A DNA stretch of 64,000 bases from Thermoanaerobaculum sp. Its GTDB lineage: Bacteria; Acidobacteriota; Thermoanaerobaculia; Multivoradales; UBA5704. Shown here piece after piece: positions 7,522 through 16,448 of this stretch (within the stretch, counting starts at the first letter, position 1; each line of letters begins with the position of its first letter). The notes under the pieces were generated by a model, which made no database searches, was not told where the DNA came from, and saw only the letters and a list, made by a program, of their open reading frames with translations. Location: assembly GCA_021154885.1 (NCBI GenBank), contig JAJKHS010000056.1, positions 1 through 64,000 of the forward strand. The letters are read 5' to 3'. The position numbers and the translations under genes were made by a program.

Positions 7522-7589
7522 GCCTGAGCGTAGCATGACGCCCCTTTCCGCTCTCCTCGGGAGCTGCGTCCGAGAGGGGCCGCTCAGGC
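7522..7589 (+). promoter_or_regulatory. Extended hairpin leader upstream of the 66-residue gene
   Basis: GCCTGAGCG (7522-7530) is perfectly complementary to CGCTCAGGC (7581-7589). Inside, CCCC (7541-7544) and CTCTC (7551-7555) face GAGAG (7572-7576) and GGGG (7576-7579). The structure ends one base before the AAAGGAG ribosome-binding site of the next gene. It could end the upstream transcript or control translation. There is no T-run. Confidence 0.5.
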
Positions 7590-7602
7590 AAAGGAGAACA
7601 CC

Positions 7603-7803
7603 ATGACACTCAAGCAAGATATGACTGCTATCGCTCCGCAGGAGAGAGAGATCACCGGTCTCGACGATCCAGAGGTGCGACGGCGTTTTGAGGAATCCCT
7701 CCGCCGGCTACAGAAGCAGACCAAGCCGTTGATCGATGCCGTCCGCTCGTCGGAGCGGTTGAGCCAGCGGGACTTGGCGATCCGCATCAACACGCGCCTC
7801 TGA
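7603..7803 (+). CDS. Small charged protein preceding the C39-like gene
   Basis: A 66-residue product with ATG after AAAGGAGAACACC. It is highly charged and helical (LDDPEVRRRFEESLRRLQKQTKPLIDAV), ending in a segment LSQRDLAIRINTRL. The stop is only 10 bp before the GTG of the large downstream gene, so the two are probably co-translated. The size and position suggest a partner, inhibitor or regulator of the downstream protein. No family was recognised. Confidence 0.6.
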   Translation: MTLKQDMTAIAPQEREITGLDDPEVRRRFEESLRRLQKQTKPLIDAVRSSERLSQRDLAIRINTRL

Positions 7804-7813
7804 CTCGCATCCT

Positions 7814-9328
7814 GTGGCCAGACCCCGGCAGCAGGTCGAGATTCTCTCTCTTGGCACCCAGGAGCTGCACGAAGTCCTCAAATTGACGGAGCCGCCTTTC
7901 CTCGTCGCAGGAGAGGCGCTCCGACAACTCGGCTACATCGATGACTTCGTTCGTGGGCTCGGTTGCCATTCCCTGCTGATCGAGACCCATTACATCGATC
8001 GACACTACATGGAAGACTACAGCGTCTTCTACTCGCGCAATCTATATCCCTTCGAGAACTTCTGTCGCCGTCTGCATTTTTTCACCTGCGACCAGGAGGA
8101 GTTACACTCCAGCCTCGAGGAGTTGCGGCGCGGTGCCCGCGACCTGCCGGAAGAGGATCTTCGGGCCCGTTGCGGCGAGTTCTCACGCCAGTCTTACCTT
8201 GGCTTCAGCATCATCAAGCCGCTGCCAGGCTCCCCCGTGGGCCGGACGGTCCTGCGGCCGTACCCCGAGGGCTCCAACGGCGGAGTGTCGCGCCGGTTCC
8301 CTTGCATCCGCTACTACACTGTCCACTTGGGCGGGCTGGCGTTGACCGTCCGCGGACTGGCATTTCAGCAGCAGGACGTTGGTGTCAGCGCCTGCGCGAC
8401 CACCGCCCTTTGGTCCTCCTTGCAGAAGTTCCAGGATTTCGAGGATATCGGCTCCGCCACTCCGGCGCAGATCACGATGCTCGCCTCGCAGTACGCCCTT
8501 CCCTTCGGGCGGGCCATGCCCTCCGAGGGGCTGTCGACGGACCAAATGTGTCAAGCCGTGCGAGCCCTTGGGGTTTCGCCAAATCTCTTTCAAGCCGTGG
8601 ACTTTCACACCGCCCGAGGCTATCTCTATTCAGCGATCTCCTCACAGGCGGCCCCCATTCTCATCCTCTGGGACTCTGTACAGGACAGCTACCATGCCGT
8701 CGTAGCCGTCGGCATGGACGTGCGAACCTCCCAGCAGAGCCCGACAAACGGTGCGACCGCTTTCGCCGAGGACCGGGCCAGCAATCTCGTAGGACTCTAC
8801 GTTCACGATGACCGGATAGGTCCATATGTGCCGGCACCGGTGAACCTGACAAAAGAAGGACTTCTCTCGCTTGACCTCCCTGATGGGCCATGGTTCCTGA
8901 CCCACATCCTCATCCCCATGCACGCCAAGATCCGGCTCTCTTTTTCTGGATTGCGCGAGATTTCGTTCCGACTGCTGGAGGCCATCCAAGCCTTTCGGGA
9001 GTCAGTCCTCGGCCAAGTGGGGGCGCTCTCGTTCGATCCTCGAATTACCCCTTCGCACCTCTACCTCAAAGAGCTTCTGACCAGCGAACCGGAAGTGACT
9101 CCCGAGCGGGTGGAGCGGCTTTGGAGCAAGGTGCCCCTCCCGCGCTATGTTGGGATCGTGCGGATCGAGGCGGATTTCCTCGATCCAATTCACTTTCTGG
9201 TCGACTGTACGAGCACGGAGAGGAACGTCCACTCGCTCGCTGTCCTTGCGTTGCGCACCAAACGAGACGAAACACCACACGTCGTGAAATTTCTGGCCGA
9301 CCGCTACGACTGCCCCGTTATCGACTGA
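7814..9328 (+). CDS. Papain-like (C39-type) cysteine peptidase-like protein
   Basis: A 504-residue cytoplasmic protein (no signal peptide). The centre has a Gln triplet (185-187), Cys194 in DVGVSACATTALW, His294 in DSYHAVVAVG and an Asp pair at 332-333 in LYVHDDRIGPY. This is the order expected of a C39-like papain-fold catalytic site. The first ~150 residues and the C-terminal ~150 are unrecognised. A GTG start is used because no ATG is available near the end of the 66-residue gene. Codon use matches the chromosome. It may process a peptide or protein partner or act as an acyltransferase-like variant; no export ABC transporter, which normally accompanies bacteriocin-processing C39 domains, lies nearby. 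Confidence 0.6.
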   Translation: MARPRQQVEILSLGTQELHEVLKLTEPPFLVAGEALRQLGYIDDFVRGLGCHSLLIETHYIDRHYMEDYSVFYSRNLYPFENFCRRLHFFTCDQEELHSSLEELRRGARDLPEEDLRARCGEFSRQSYLGFSIIKPLPGSPVGRTVLRPYPEGSNGGVSRRFPCIRYYTVHLGGLALTVRGLAFQQQDVGVSACATTALWSSLQKFQDFEDIGSATPAQITMLASQYALPFGRAMPSEGLSTDQMCQAVRALGVSPNLFQAVDFHTARGYLYSAISSQAAPILILWDSVQDSYHAVVAVGMDVRTSQQSPTNGATAFAEDRASNLVGLYVHDDRIGPYVPAPVNLTKEGLLSLDLPDGPWFLTHILIPMHAKIRLSFSGLREISFRLLEAIQAFRESVLGQVGALSFDPRITPSHLYLKELLTSEPEVTPERVERLWSKVPLPRYVGIVRIEADFLDPIHFLVDCTSTERNVHSLAVLALRTKRDETPHVVKFLADRYDCPVID

Positions 9329-9341
9329 CCTCAGCCGGGCC

Positions 9342-10649
9342 CTACAACGGGAAATCCAGGTTATAAACCCACCGCCCCCGCTGCACCGACAGCGGCAGGC
9401 TGCCGCGGTCGAGGCCGCGGAGCACTTCGCGGCCCAAGGCCTCGGCGGAGGCGGTCTGCTGGCCGTTGGCGCCGAGGATGACGTCCCCCGGGCGCAGCCC
9501 GCGCTCGGCAGCCACGGAGCCGTTCACTACCTGGCGAATGGCGAGACCGCCCTGGACCGGCTCGACCTTGAGACCCACCGAGCGCTCCAGCACCTGGAGG
9601 CCCAGGCCCTGAGGCGGATGGACCGGCTTGAGGCCCACCTTCAGCGTCCGGTCACCCCGGCGCAGTTCCAGCTCCACCGGGCTGCCCGAGGGCGCCGTGT
9701 AGAGGGCCGTCCCCACGTCCTCGCGGCTCACCACCGGGTGGCCGCCGGCGGCGACGATGACGTCCTTCTCCTGGAGGCCGGCGGCGGCGGCCGGCGAGTC
9801 CGGATAGACCTTGAACACCAGGGCGCCCCGCCTGGAGCCGATGCCGGAACGCCGCGCCAGCTCGGGGTCGACGGTGAGCAGCCGGGCACCCGACCACAGC
9901 GGCTGCAGCTCGCCGAAACGCAGCAGGTCGTCGACCACCCGGCGGGCACGGTCCGCGGGGATGGCGAAGCCGATGCCCGTCGCCCCCGAGATGATGGCGG
10001 AGTTGATGCCGATGACGTCGCCGCCGACGTTGACCAGCGGACCACCCGAGTTGCCCGGGTTGATCGAGGCGTCGGTCTGCAGGAAGTCGGTGAACAGCCG
10101 CTCCCCCCGCTCCGAGGGAATGGTCCGCCCCACGGCCGAAAGGACGCCGGTGGTCACCGTGTTGGACAGGCCGAAGGGGTTGCCGATGGCGATCACCGTC
10201 TCGCCGATCATCAGGTCGGAGCTCCGCCCCAGGGGGATGGCCGGCAGGTTGCTCGCCTTGACCTTGAGCACGGCGATGTCGGCGTCGCGGTCCGACCCCA
10301 GCAGGTCGGCCACGATCTCCCGGCCGTCGAGGAGGGTGACGGTGACGCGTGAGGCCCCCTCGACGACGTGGGCGTTGGTGACCACGATGCCATTGCGGTC
10401 GATGATGAAGCCGGAGCCCAGCGACTGGGCCTGACGCTCGGTGCCGAGGCCGAAGAGGCCGAAGAAGGGGTCCGCCTCGCGCACGGTCGACTGGGCGGAG
10501 ATGTTCACCACCGCGGGCGAGACCTTCTCCACCACCGTCACCAGCGGCGTCCGGCGGGCCGACTGCGGCGTCTGCGCCGCCGCCGGATTCGTGAGGCCCA
10601 TCAGGCCGAGAATGAGCAGCACGCAGGAGCTTGTCGTAAGTCGTCTCAT
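9342..10649 (-). CDS. DegP/HtrA-type serine protease with two PDZ domains
   Basis: A periplasmic quality-control protease that degrades or refolds damaged envelope proteins. The 435-residue precursor has a signal peptide ending near NPAAAQ. The trypsin-like domain carries the triad His94 (VTNAHVV), Asp124 (RDADIAVL) and Ser201 (NPGNSGGPL). PDZ domains follow at roughly 255-345 (DPELARRSGIG, VFKVYPDSPAAAAGL) and 350-430 (LAIRQVVNGSVAAERGLRPGDVIL). The length is normal for DegQ-like proteins. ATG at 10649. It converges on the C39-like gene with only 13 bp between stops and diverges from the M16 peptidase pair, which also acts in the envelope. Confidence 0.93.
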   Translation of the reverse strand: MRRLTTSSCVLLILGLMGLTNPAAAQTPQSARRTPLVTVVEKVSPAVVNISAQSTVREADPFFGLFGLGTERQAQSLGSGFIIDRNGIVVTNAHVVEGASRVTVTLLDGREIVADLLGSDRDADIAVLKVKASNLPAIPLGRSSDLMIGETVIAIGNPFGLSNTVTTGVLSAVGRTIPSERGERLFTDFLQTDASINPGNSGGPLVNVGGDVIGINSAIISGATGIGFAIPADRARRVVDDLLRFGELQPLWSGARLLTVDPELARRSGIGSRRGALVFKVYPDSPAAAAGLQEKDVIVAAGGHPVVSREDVGTALYTAPSGSPVELELRRGDRTLKVGLKPVHPPQGLGLQVLERSVGLKVEPVQGGLAIRQVVNGSVAAERGLRPGDVILGANGQQTASAEALGREVLRGLDRGSLPLSVQRGRWVYNLDFPL

Positions 10650-10790
10650 GGCACCCCCTAGAGGGTAGTATGGGAATCCCCATCCGGGGAATCACGGTTT
10701 CTCTCGTCGGGCCACCCCGCTCGGTGGGGTCCCATCCTGCAGAACGCCCTGGAGGACGCAGGGTTCCGAACCGAAAGGAGGCTCTCCATC

Positions 10791-12182
10791 GTGTCTGTCC
10801 GAATCAGCCTGTGGCTGTGCGGCCTGCTGACCCTGGCCACCGCGGGTACAGTCAGCGCCGCCGGCAAGGCGACGTCCGGTGACATCTTCCCCTACACGGT
10901 CTCCGCCACCACCCTGGCCAACGGCCTGAAGGTGGTGGTCATTCCCTATGACAGCCCGGGAACCGTGGCCTATTACCTGGTGGTGCGCACCGGCTCCCGC
11001 GACGAGGTCGAGGCCGGGCACAGCGGTTTCGCCCACTTCTTCGAGCACATGATGTTTCGCGGTACCGAGAAATATCCGGAGGAGAAGTACAACGACATTC
11101 TCAAGAAGATGGGGGCCGATTCCAACGCCTCCACCGCCGACGACGCGACCACCTACCACATCGTGGGGCCATCGAGCGAGCTGGCCACCATGATGGACAT
11201 GGAGTCCGACCGCTTCAAGAACCTGAAGTACAGCGAGGACGCCTTCCGTACCGAGTCCCTCGCCGTGCTCGGCGAGTACAACAAGGGCGTTTCTAACCCC
11301 GTCCAGCCAATGTTCGAGAAGCTGCGGGACCTGGCGTACGAGAAGCACACCTACAAGCACACCACCATCGGCTTCGTGGCCGACATCAAGGCGATGCCGG
11401 CCTACTACGATTATAGCCGGCAATTCTTCAACCGCTTCTACCGCCCGGAGAACGTCGTCCTCCTGGTGGTCGGCGACGTCCAGCCGCAGAAGGTCTTCGA
11501 CCTGGCCAAGCAGTACTACGGCGACTGGAAACCGGGATACAAGGCCCCGGCCATCGTGGCCGAGCCGCAGCAGCAGGAGAAAAAGACGGGCCATCTCGAC
11601 TGGCCGAACCCCACCCGCCCCTATCTGTTCCTCGGCTATCACATGCCGGCCTTTTCGACCAGGACGGTGGACTCCGCGGCCCTCGACATGATCGGCGATC
11701 TGCTGTTCAGCGAGTCGGCGCCCCTCTATCAGGAGCTGGTCGTCAACAAGCAGTGGGTGGACTTCATCCAGGGCGGCACCAACGACAACCGGGATCCCAA
11801 CCTCTTCATCGTGCTCGCGCGGGTGAAGTCGGAGGACCTGATGCCGAAGGTCAAGGAGACGGTCGACCGCTACCTGCAGCAGCTCGCCACCCAGCCGGTG
11901 GACCCGCAGCGGCTGGCGCGGACCAAGTCGCACGAGCGCTACGATTTCGCCCTCGGGCTGGATACCCCGGGCAAGGTCGCCGCCCAAGTGGCCGAGGTCC
12001 TCAGCCAGAGCGGCGACGTGCAGGACATCAACCGGCGTTTCATGCAGTTCGAGAAGGTGACCCCGGCGGACGTGCAGCGGCTCGCCCGTGCCACGTTCCA
12101 ATCCCGCAACGAGACTGAAGTAACCCTCTCCCATCCGGCCGGCGCGCCGGCCAAGCCCGCGCCGGGAGGTGCCCATGAGTAA
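10791..12182 (+). CDS. M16 zinc peptidase, active subunit, exported
   Basis: A 463-residue processing-peptidase-like protein. A signal peptide is followed by the inverted zinc motif His82-Phe-Phe-Glu85-His86 and a third ligand Glu162 (VLGEYNKG), 76 residues later as in pitrilysin-type M16B enzymes. The GTG start is preceded by AAAGGAGG. It overlaps the next gene by 8 nt. The neighbour is an M16 protein without the zinc motif, so the two probably form an active/inactive heterodimer cleaving peptides or proteins in the periplasm, as in known two-subunit M16 enzymes. Confidence 0.92.
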   Translation: MSVRISLWLCGLLTLATAGTVSAAGKATSGDIFPYTVSATTLANGLKVVVIPYDSPGTVAYYLVVRTGSRDEVEAGHSGFAHFFEHMMFRGTEKYPEEKYNDILKKMGADSNASTADDATTYHIVGPSSELATMMDMESDRFKNLKYSEDAFRTESLAVLGEYNKGVSNPVQPMFEKLRDLAYEKHTYKHTTIGFVADIKAMPAYYDYSRQFFNRFYRPENVVLLVVGDVQPQKVFDLAKQYYGDWKPGYKAPAIVAEPQQQEKKTGHLDWPNPTRPYLFLGYHMPAFSTRTVDSAALDMIGDLLFSESAPLYQELVVNKQWVDFIQGGTNDNRDPNLFIVLARVKSEDLMPKVKETVDRYLQQLATQPVDPQRLARTKSHERYDFALGLDTPGKVAAQVAEVLSQSGDVQDINRRFMQFEKVTPADVQRLARATFQSRNETEVTLSHPAGAPAKPAPGGAHE

Positions 12183-13689
12183 CGCCAGGATGATCTTTGC
12201 CGGTAGCCTGCTGCTGGCGCTGGTCCTTTCCGCCGGCATCGGTACGGCTTTGGCGCAACAGGCCGGCACCGGCATCGACGTCGTCGAGCTGCCCAGCGCG
12301 AGCTCGCCGCTGGTCGCCCTTCGCCTCCAGTTCAACGTCGGGTCGATCCACGATCCCGCTGGCAAGGAGGGGCTCGCCGCCCTGACCACCGCCATGATCT
12401 CCGACTCCGGTACCCAGAAGCGCTCCTACACGGACCTGGTCGAGGCCCTCTACCCCTTGGCGGCCGACATCAACGGCAATACCGACCGCGAGGTGACACT
12501 GATTGCCGGTATCGTTCACCGCGACAAGCTCGCCGACTTCACGACCCTCCTGGAGGAGGCCGTCCTTCAGCCCGGCTTCTCGCAGGCCGACTTCGACCGC
12601 AACAAGGAGCAGCTCGTGGCGGGGCTCACCAACGGCCTGCGCAGCAACGACGAGGCCCTCGGCCTCGAGCTGCTCCAGGACGAGATCTTCCAGGGCCACC
12701 CGTACGGCCACTCTCCCCGCGGTACGGTGGAGGGCCTGAAGAGCATCACCCTCGACGACGTCAGGGCCTTCTATAAGCAGAACTACACCCAGGCTCACCT
12801 GATGCTGGGCGTCGCCGGCGGCTACCCCGCGGGCTACGTCGCCAAGCTCAGGCAGGACCTCTCTGCCCTACCCCAGGGAGTGAAGGATTCCAAGGACCTG
12901 CCAGCAGCGCCGAAGATCGAGGGGCGCAACTTCACGCTCGTCGAGAAGCAGACCGGCTCGGTCGGCATCCACTTCGGCTTCCCGCTGCCCATCAACCGCG
13001 CCGCCTCCGACTACTACCCGCTGATGGTGGCCAACAGCTTCCTCGGCGAGCATCGCACGTCCAACGGCCGGCTCCTGCAGCAGCTTCGCAGCAAGCGGGG
13101 GCTCAACTACGGCGACTACTCCTACATCGAATACTGGGCCAACCCGCCGCTCACCAACAACCCGAGCCCCAACGTGCCCCGGCGCGAGCAGTACTTCTCG
13201 GTCTGGATCCGCCCGGTGGTGCCGGTCGATGCCCAGTTCGCCCTTCGCGACGGCCTCTACGAGGTGCAGCGGTTACGGGACAAGGGGATGACGAAGGAAG
13301 AGTTCGAGCTGACGCGCGACTTCGTGGTCAACTACTCGAAGCTGTGGGCGCAGAGCCTGTCGCGGCGCCTCGGCTTCATGATGGACAGCCGGTATTACGG
13401 CATGCCGTACTACATCGACGAGATCGACGCGCGGCTGAAGAACCTGACGGTGGACCAGGTCAACGCGGTGATCAAGAAATACCTGCAGACCGACAACTAT
13501 GACGCCGTCTTCGTCACCGCCAACGCCCAGAAGCTCAAGGAGACTCTGGAGAAGGACGAGCCCAGCCCGAAGACCTACAATGCCACGCCGGAGCCCGACG
13601 TGGTCGAGGCCGACAAGACGATCCAGGCGCTGAAGGTGAAGCCGACGTCGATCCGGATCCTGCCGGTCGACCAGGTGTTCCAGAAGTAG
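12175..13689 (+). CDS. M16 peptidase-like protein lacking the zinc motif
   Basis: The ATG at 12175 sits 5 bp after GGGAGGT and overlaps the end of the active-subunit gene. The 504-residue exported product aligns in layout with M16 proteins: LRLQFNVGSIHDPAGKEGLAAL is where HxxEH should be, but no His/Glu ligands occur there. The Arg/Tyr-rich C-terminal half (GLNYGDYSYIEYW) matches the region that binds substrate in such partners. It therefore probably supplies substrate binding to the upstream catalytic subunit. A strong hairpin follows at 13713-13751. Confidence 0.88.
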   Translation: MSNARMIFAGSLLLALVLSAGIGTALAQQAGTGIDVVELPSASSPLVALRLQFNVGSIHDPAGKEGLAALTTAMISDSGTQKRSYTDLVEALYPLAADINGNTDREVTLIAGIVHRDKLADFTTLLEEAVLQPGFSQADFDRNKEQLVAGLTNGLRSNDEALGLELLQDEIFQGHPYGHSPRGTVEGLKSITLDDVRAFYKQNYTQAHLMLGVAGGYPAGYVAKLRQDLSALPQGVKDSKDLPAAPKIEGRNFTLVEKQTGSVGIHFGFPLPINRAASDYYPLMVANSFLGEHRTSNGRLLQQLRSKRGLNYGDYSYIEYWANPPLTNNPSPNVPRREQYFSVWIRPVVPVDAQFALRDGLYEVQRLRDKGMTKEEFELTRDFVVNYSKLWAQSLSRRLGFMMDSRYYGMPYYIDEIDARLKNLTVDQVNAVIKKYLQTDNYDAVFVTANAQKLKETLEKDEPSPKTYNATPEPDVVEADKTIQALKVKPTSIRILPVDQVFQK

Positions 13690-13712
13690 CTGCGTCCACA
13701 TAGCGGATAGTT

Positions 13713-13751
13713 GTAGCCTTGGAGGCTGGATAATCCAGCTTCCGAGGCTAC
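13713..13751 (+). terminator. Hairpin ending the M16 operon
   Basis: GTAGCCT (13713-13719) pairs with AGGCTAC (13745-13751), continued inward by CTGGA-TAA-TCCAG. It begins 24 bp after the stop. There is no T-run, so termination is likely but not certain. Confidence 0.55.
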
Positions 13752-13789
13752 GATCGTCCAGGGCGGAGGAAAGGCGCCGTCTCTACTCC

Positions 13790-13808
13790 TTGACTCCTTG
13801 CATGCAAG
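13790..13808 (+). promoter_or_regulatory. TTGACT -35-like box and 12-bp palindrome
   Basis: TTGACT (13790-13795) is followed directly by the perfect palindrome CTTGCATGCAAG (13797-13808), which overlaps the ATG of the antitoxin-like frame. Such palindromes are typical operators of toxin-antitoxin modules. Its function here is inferred. Confidence 0.35.
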
Positions 13809-13985
13809 ACGAAAACAAGACGTTCAACCCTGTCAACAACGAAGCTTTGACCCGAGATAAGGGCCTCAGCGAGACCGCACTCCGCCTGCGCGATCTCAGC
13901 GATATCGCCGGGACTTGGCAGGAGGATAGTGAGTTCGACCAGGTGATCGAGGAGCAGGATCGGATCGACGAGCGAGGCACTTTCA
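13802..13985 (+). pseudogene. Orphan, 3'-truncated antitoxin-like fragment
   Basis: The frame contains SETALRLRDLSDIAGTW, then EDSEFDQVIEEQDRIDE. This matches the middle and end of short VapB-type antitoxins (the family usually ends soon after 'IDEE.W'). Here the frame loses the expected ending and runs on antisense through the neighbouring gene's 3' end. No PIN toxin follows. I read it as the remnant of a toxin-antitoxin module, truncated near 13980. It remains possible that a short protein is still made. Confidence 0.4.
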
Positions 13986-13992
13986 CACCCTC

Positions 13993-16200
13993 TTATGACT
14001 CCAGCCGGAAGTACTTCGGGGAAGCGCCAAGCTCCGCCTCCATCCCGCCCGCCGCTACGATCTCCTCCCCATCCCGCCCAATCACTCCGGCCGCAGGGCG
14101 GGGGAGAACGGCCCTCGCCGGCCCCGCCGCGCTCCACCCCACCACCACCTCGGCACCGTCCGCCCGGCGGAACCGGTACAGACGGGCCGGCGCTGGCGCC
14201 GGCAGCACCTCCTCCAGCCGGGCGCCGTCCAGCTCGCGGATCAGGGTCTTCAACGCCAGGAAAGACGGCCGCCTTCGGGGATTTTCAGGATCAGCCGGAT
14301 CGACCAGCCCGTACCCCCGGGCCACCACCTGCCACCAGAAGACGCGCTCGACGAGGCCCGTCCCCAGAGTCAGCAGGTAGTACCGGACGAGGTGGTCCGC
14401 CTGCGTCTCCTCGTCCACCGAGACGTCCCGGCCGGCCGGCGAGTGCGGTCCCTCCCGCAACGGCCAGTTGACCTCTGTGATCCAGCAGCGGCCCGCGGCG
14501 TTGCGGGCGGTCTCTGCGATGGCCTTCAGGAGCACCACCTTGTCCACCGAGTCCAGGCCCGCCTGGCGGTTCTCCGGCGCTCCCCGGCGGTCGACGTAGA
14601 GGAGGGCCGAGACGGCGTCGAAGTGGAAGCCGGCCCGGCGCAGGTTCAGCACTCCGGCCGTGACGTGGTACTCGAAGTCGATCACCGACGGACCCAGCAG
14701 CTCGACCCCGGGCTCACGCCGCAGGACCTCCTCGGCCGCCCGCGCCAGCTCCACGTACTCCCGGACGTTCCACACCCCCCACTTGCTGCGGTTGATAGCC
14801 TGGCCGATCTGGAAGCGGTGGCCGTAGGGCGCGAAACGGGGGCCGATCGAATCCAGGGCCCGGCGCCAGCGGGCGGGATCGCGCACCAGCTCGCGGGTCT
14901 GGGGGAGGGCGAAGGTCAGCTCGCAGCCGCGGGCGTGGAGGGCGCGGGCCAGCTCCTCCTCGGCATCGTGGTCGTCCTCCCACGGGTGGAGTCGCAGGAG
15001 CACGTGGCGCACCCCCAGCTCTTCCACCAGTGCGACCGGCGCCTCGGGCACCTCGGGCCACGGGCGGACGCAGACGCCGATCCCTCCGAAATCCACCGGC
15101 GCCTTGTAGAGAGTCCTCTGAAGCTGCCGATAGCATCGCCAGATCCGCGGCAGGGCGGAGGCGATGGCCAAGGCCTGCCCGCCATGGGTGCGGACGTCCG
15201 CCAGCCGCACCCGCAGCTTGTCGAGCCGGCCGGCGTGCTGGTGGGGCTGGTCCGAGAGGCGGTCCCAGACCACCTTGTCGCGCGCTCCGGCGCCGGCCGG
15301 GGCATCGGGAATGTGGGCGTGGGGCGGGCGCGGCAGGATCAGGTGCCTCAGCCGGTCGCGCCAGCCGCGCACCCGCCTCTTGGATTCGTTCTTGAGCACG
15401 AAGCCGCGCTGGTAGGCGAGATAACGTCCTCGTCCCTGGACAGGCTCCTCCCCCCAGTAGCTCGCCAGTAGCAGCTCCTGGTGCTCGGGCCGGAACAGGG
15501 CCAGCCGGGAGAGGTCGCGCAGGCGCTCGGAGGTGCTCGGCGGCCGTCCGCTGCGGGTGCGGTTGAGGTCCACCAGGTAGAGATCCGTGGGCCGGCCTGC
15601 CGGCCCGAAACGGAGGAGGACGTTGCCGCCCGACAGGTCGCGGTGCCAGAAGCCCGCGTCGTGAAGGCGGCGGGCGGCGCGTCCCAAGGCCGCGACGAAA
15701 GCCGGGAAATCCACGCCGGGGAACCTCTCGGCCTCCTCTCCCGCATTGGCGGCGCGGAAAAGGTAGCGCGCCTCGGTGACTTCGGCCAGGTGGCGGCAGA
15801 CGTAGAAGGCCGGCCCGCTCTCGCTCGTGGATTCGAGGAGCATCACCGGCTCGGGCGTCTGGAGCCCGGCGGCGAGGAGGGCGTTGGCCACCCGCCAGCT
15901 CTTCGCCGCCTTGCTCCCCGCGAGGCGCCGCCGCAGCCGGTCGCGCAGCGAGCGGTGGCGGAACTGCTTAACCACCACCTCCAGCGGCCCGGCCACGGTC
16001 TCCAGCCGGGAGACGTAGAGATAGTTGCGTCCCCAGTGCAGCGTCTTGAGGGCCGCCCCGGGGTCGGTCAACCGCGCGATGGCCGCCGGCAGGTCCAGGG
16101 GGCGCAGCTCCGATCTCCCTGCGGCCAGCTCGCCGCTCCAGCCGGGGAGGGAGAACCTTTCCGTCGCTGCCTCAGAGCACCCCCACCCGGGGACCCTCAC
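13993..16200 (-). CDS. LPS-kinase-type domain fused to a glycosidase-like barrel
   Basis: A 735-residue protein. Residues ~45-290 form a Kdo/InaA/WaaP-like sugar kinase: Lys78 (VVVKQF), the catalytic HRDLSGGNVLL (His186, Asp188, Asn193) and VDLNR with metal-binding Asp211. After a linker, residues ~365-720 look like a (beta/alpha)8 glycoside-hydrolase-type domain with repeated strand motifs (FGGIGVCVRPW, HVLLRLHPWED, RCWITEVNWPL). The Glu in EVNWP is the best acid/base or nucleophile candidate. The fusion suggests coupled phosphorylation and trimming or binding of an envelope glycan. The GTG start at 16200 falls inside an intergenic repeat, so the true N-terminus is uncertain. Confidence 0.65.
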   Translation of the reverse strand: MRVPGWGCSEAATERFSLPGWSGELAAGRSELRPLDLPAAIARLTDPGAALKTLHWGRNYLYVSRLETVAGPLEVVVKQFRHRSLRDRLRRRLAGSKAAKSWRVANALLAAGLQTPEPVMLLESTSESGPAFYVCRHLAEVTEARYLFRAANAGEEAERFPGVDFPAFVAALGRAARRLHDAGFWHRDLSGGNVLLRFGPAGRPTDLYLVDLNRTRSGRPPSTSERLRDLSRLALFRPEHQELLLASYWGEEPVQGRGRYLAYQRGFVLKNESKRRVRGWRDRLRHLILPRPPHAHIPDAPAGAGARDKVVWDRLSDQPHQHAGRLDKLRVRLADVRTHGGQALAIASALPRIWRCYRQLQRTLYKAPVDFGGIGVCVRPWPEVPEAPVALVEELGVRHVLLRLHPWEDDHDAEEELARALHARGCELTFALPQTRELVRDPARWRRALDSIGPRFAPYGHRFQIGQAINRSKWGVWNVREYVELARAAEEVLRREPGVELLGPSVIDFEYHVTAGVLNLRRAGFHFDAVSALLYVDRRGAPENRQAGLDSVDKVVLLKAIAETARNAAGRCWITEVNWPLREGPHSPAGRDVSVDEETQADHLVRYYLLTLGTGLVERVFWWQVVARGYGLVDPADPENPRRRPSFLALKTLIRELDGARLEEVLPAPAPARLYRFRRADGAEVVVGWSAAGPARAVLPRPAAGVIGRDGEEIVAAGGMEAELGASPKYFRLES

Positions 16201-16448
16201 CCCTGTCCCCTCTCCCGCCCCCTCGCCACCCCCCTCACCGGGAGAGGGGAACCCGATTGGAGCGGTCTTGCTGATCTCCCTCGTCCTTCTTGTCCTAGCT
16301 GTCCTTGTCGTCTTTTCTTGCTTTTCTCCCTCTTCTCCCGGGGTGGGGGGTGGGAGGGGGCGGGAGAAGAGGGCCGGGGTGATGAGGGTCTTGGGTGGGG
16401 GAGCTGAGACAAAATTAGCGCCTCTGGGGCCGGGGGGTGAGGGCCCAG
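16193..16448. repeat. GC-rich intergenic repeat with inverted arms
   Basis: ACCCTCACCCCTG-TCCCC at 16193-16210 is followed by perfect 10-bp arms CCCCTCTCCC (16207-16216) and GGGAGAGGGG (16240-16249). GGGCCGGGGTGATGAGGGT closes the region at 16371-16389. The outer sequences recur at 28918-28959, so this is a dispersed REP-like element. No gene is seen between the neighbouring genes. Confidence 0.6.
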
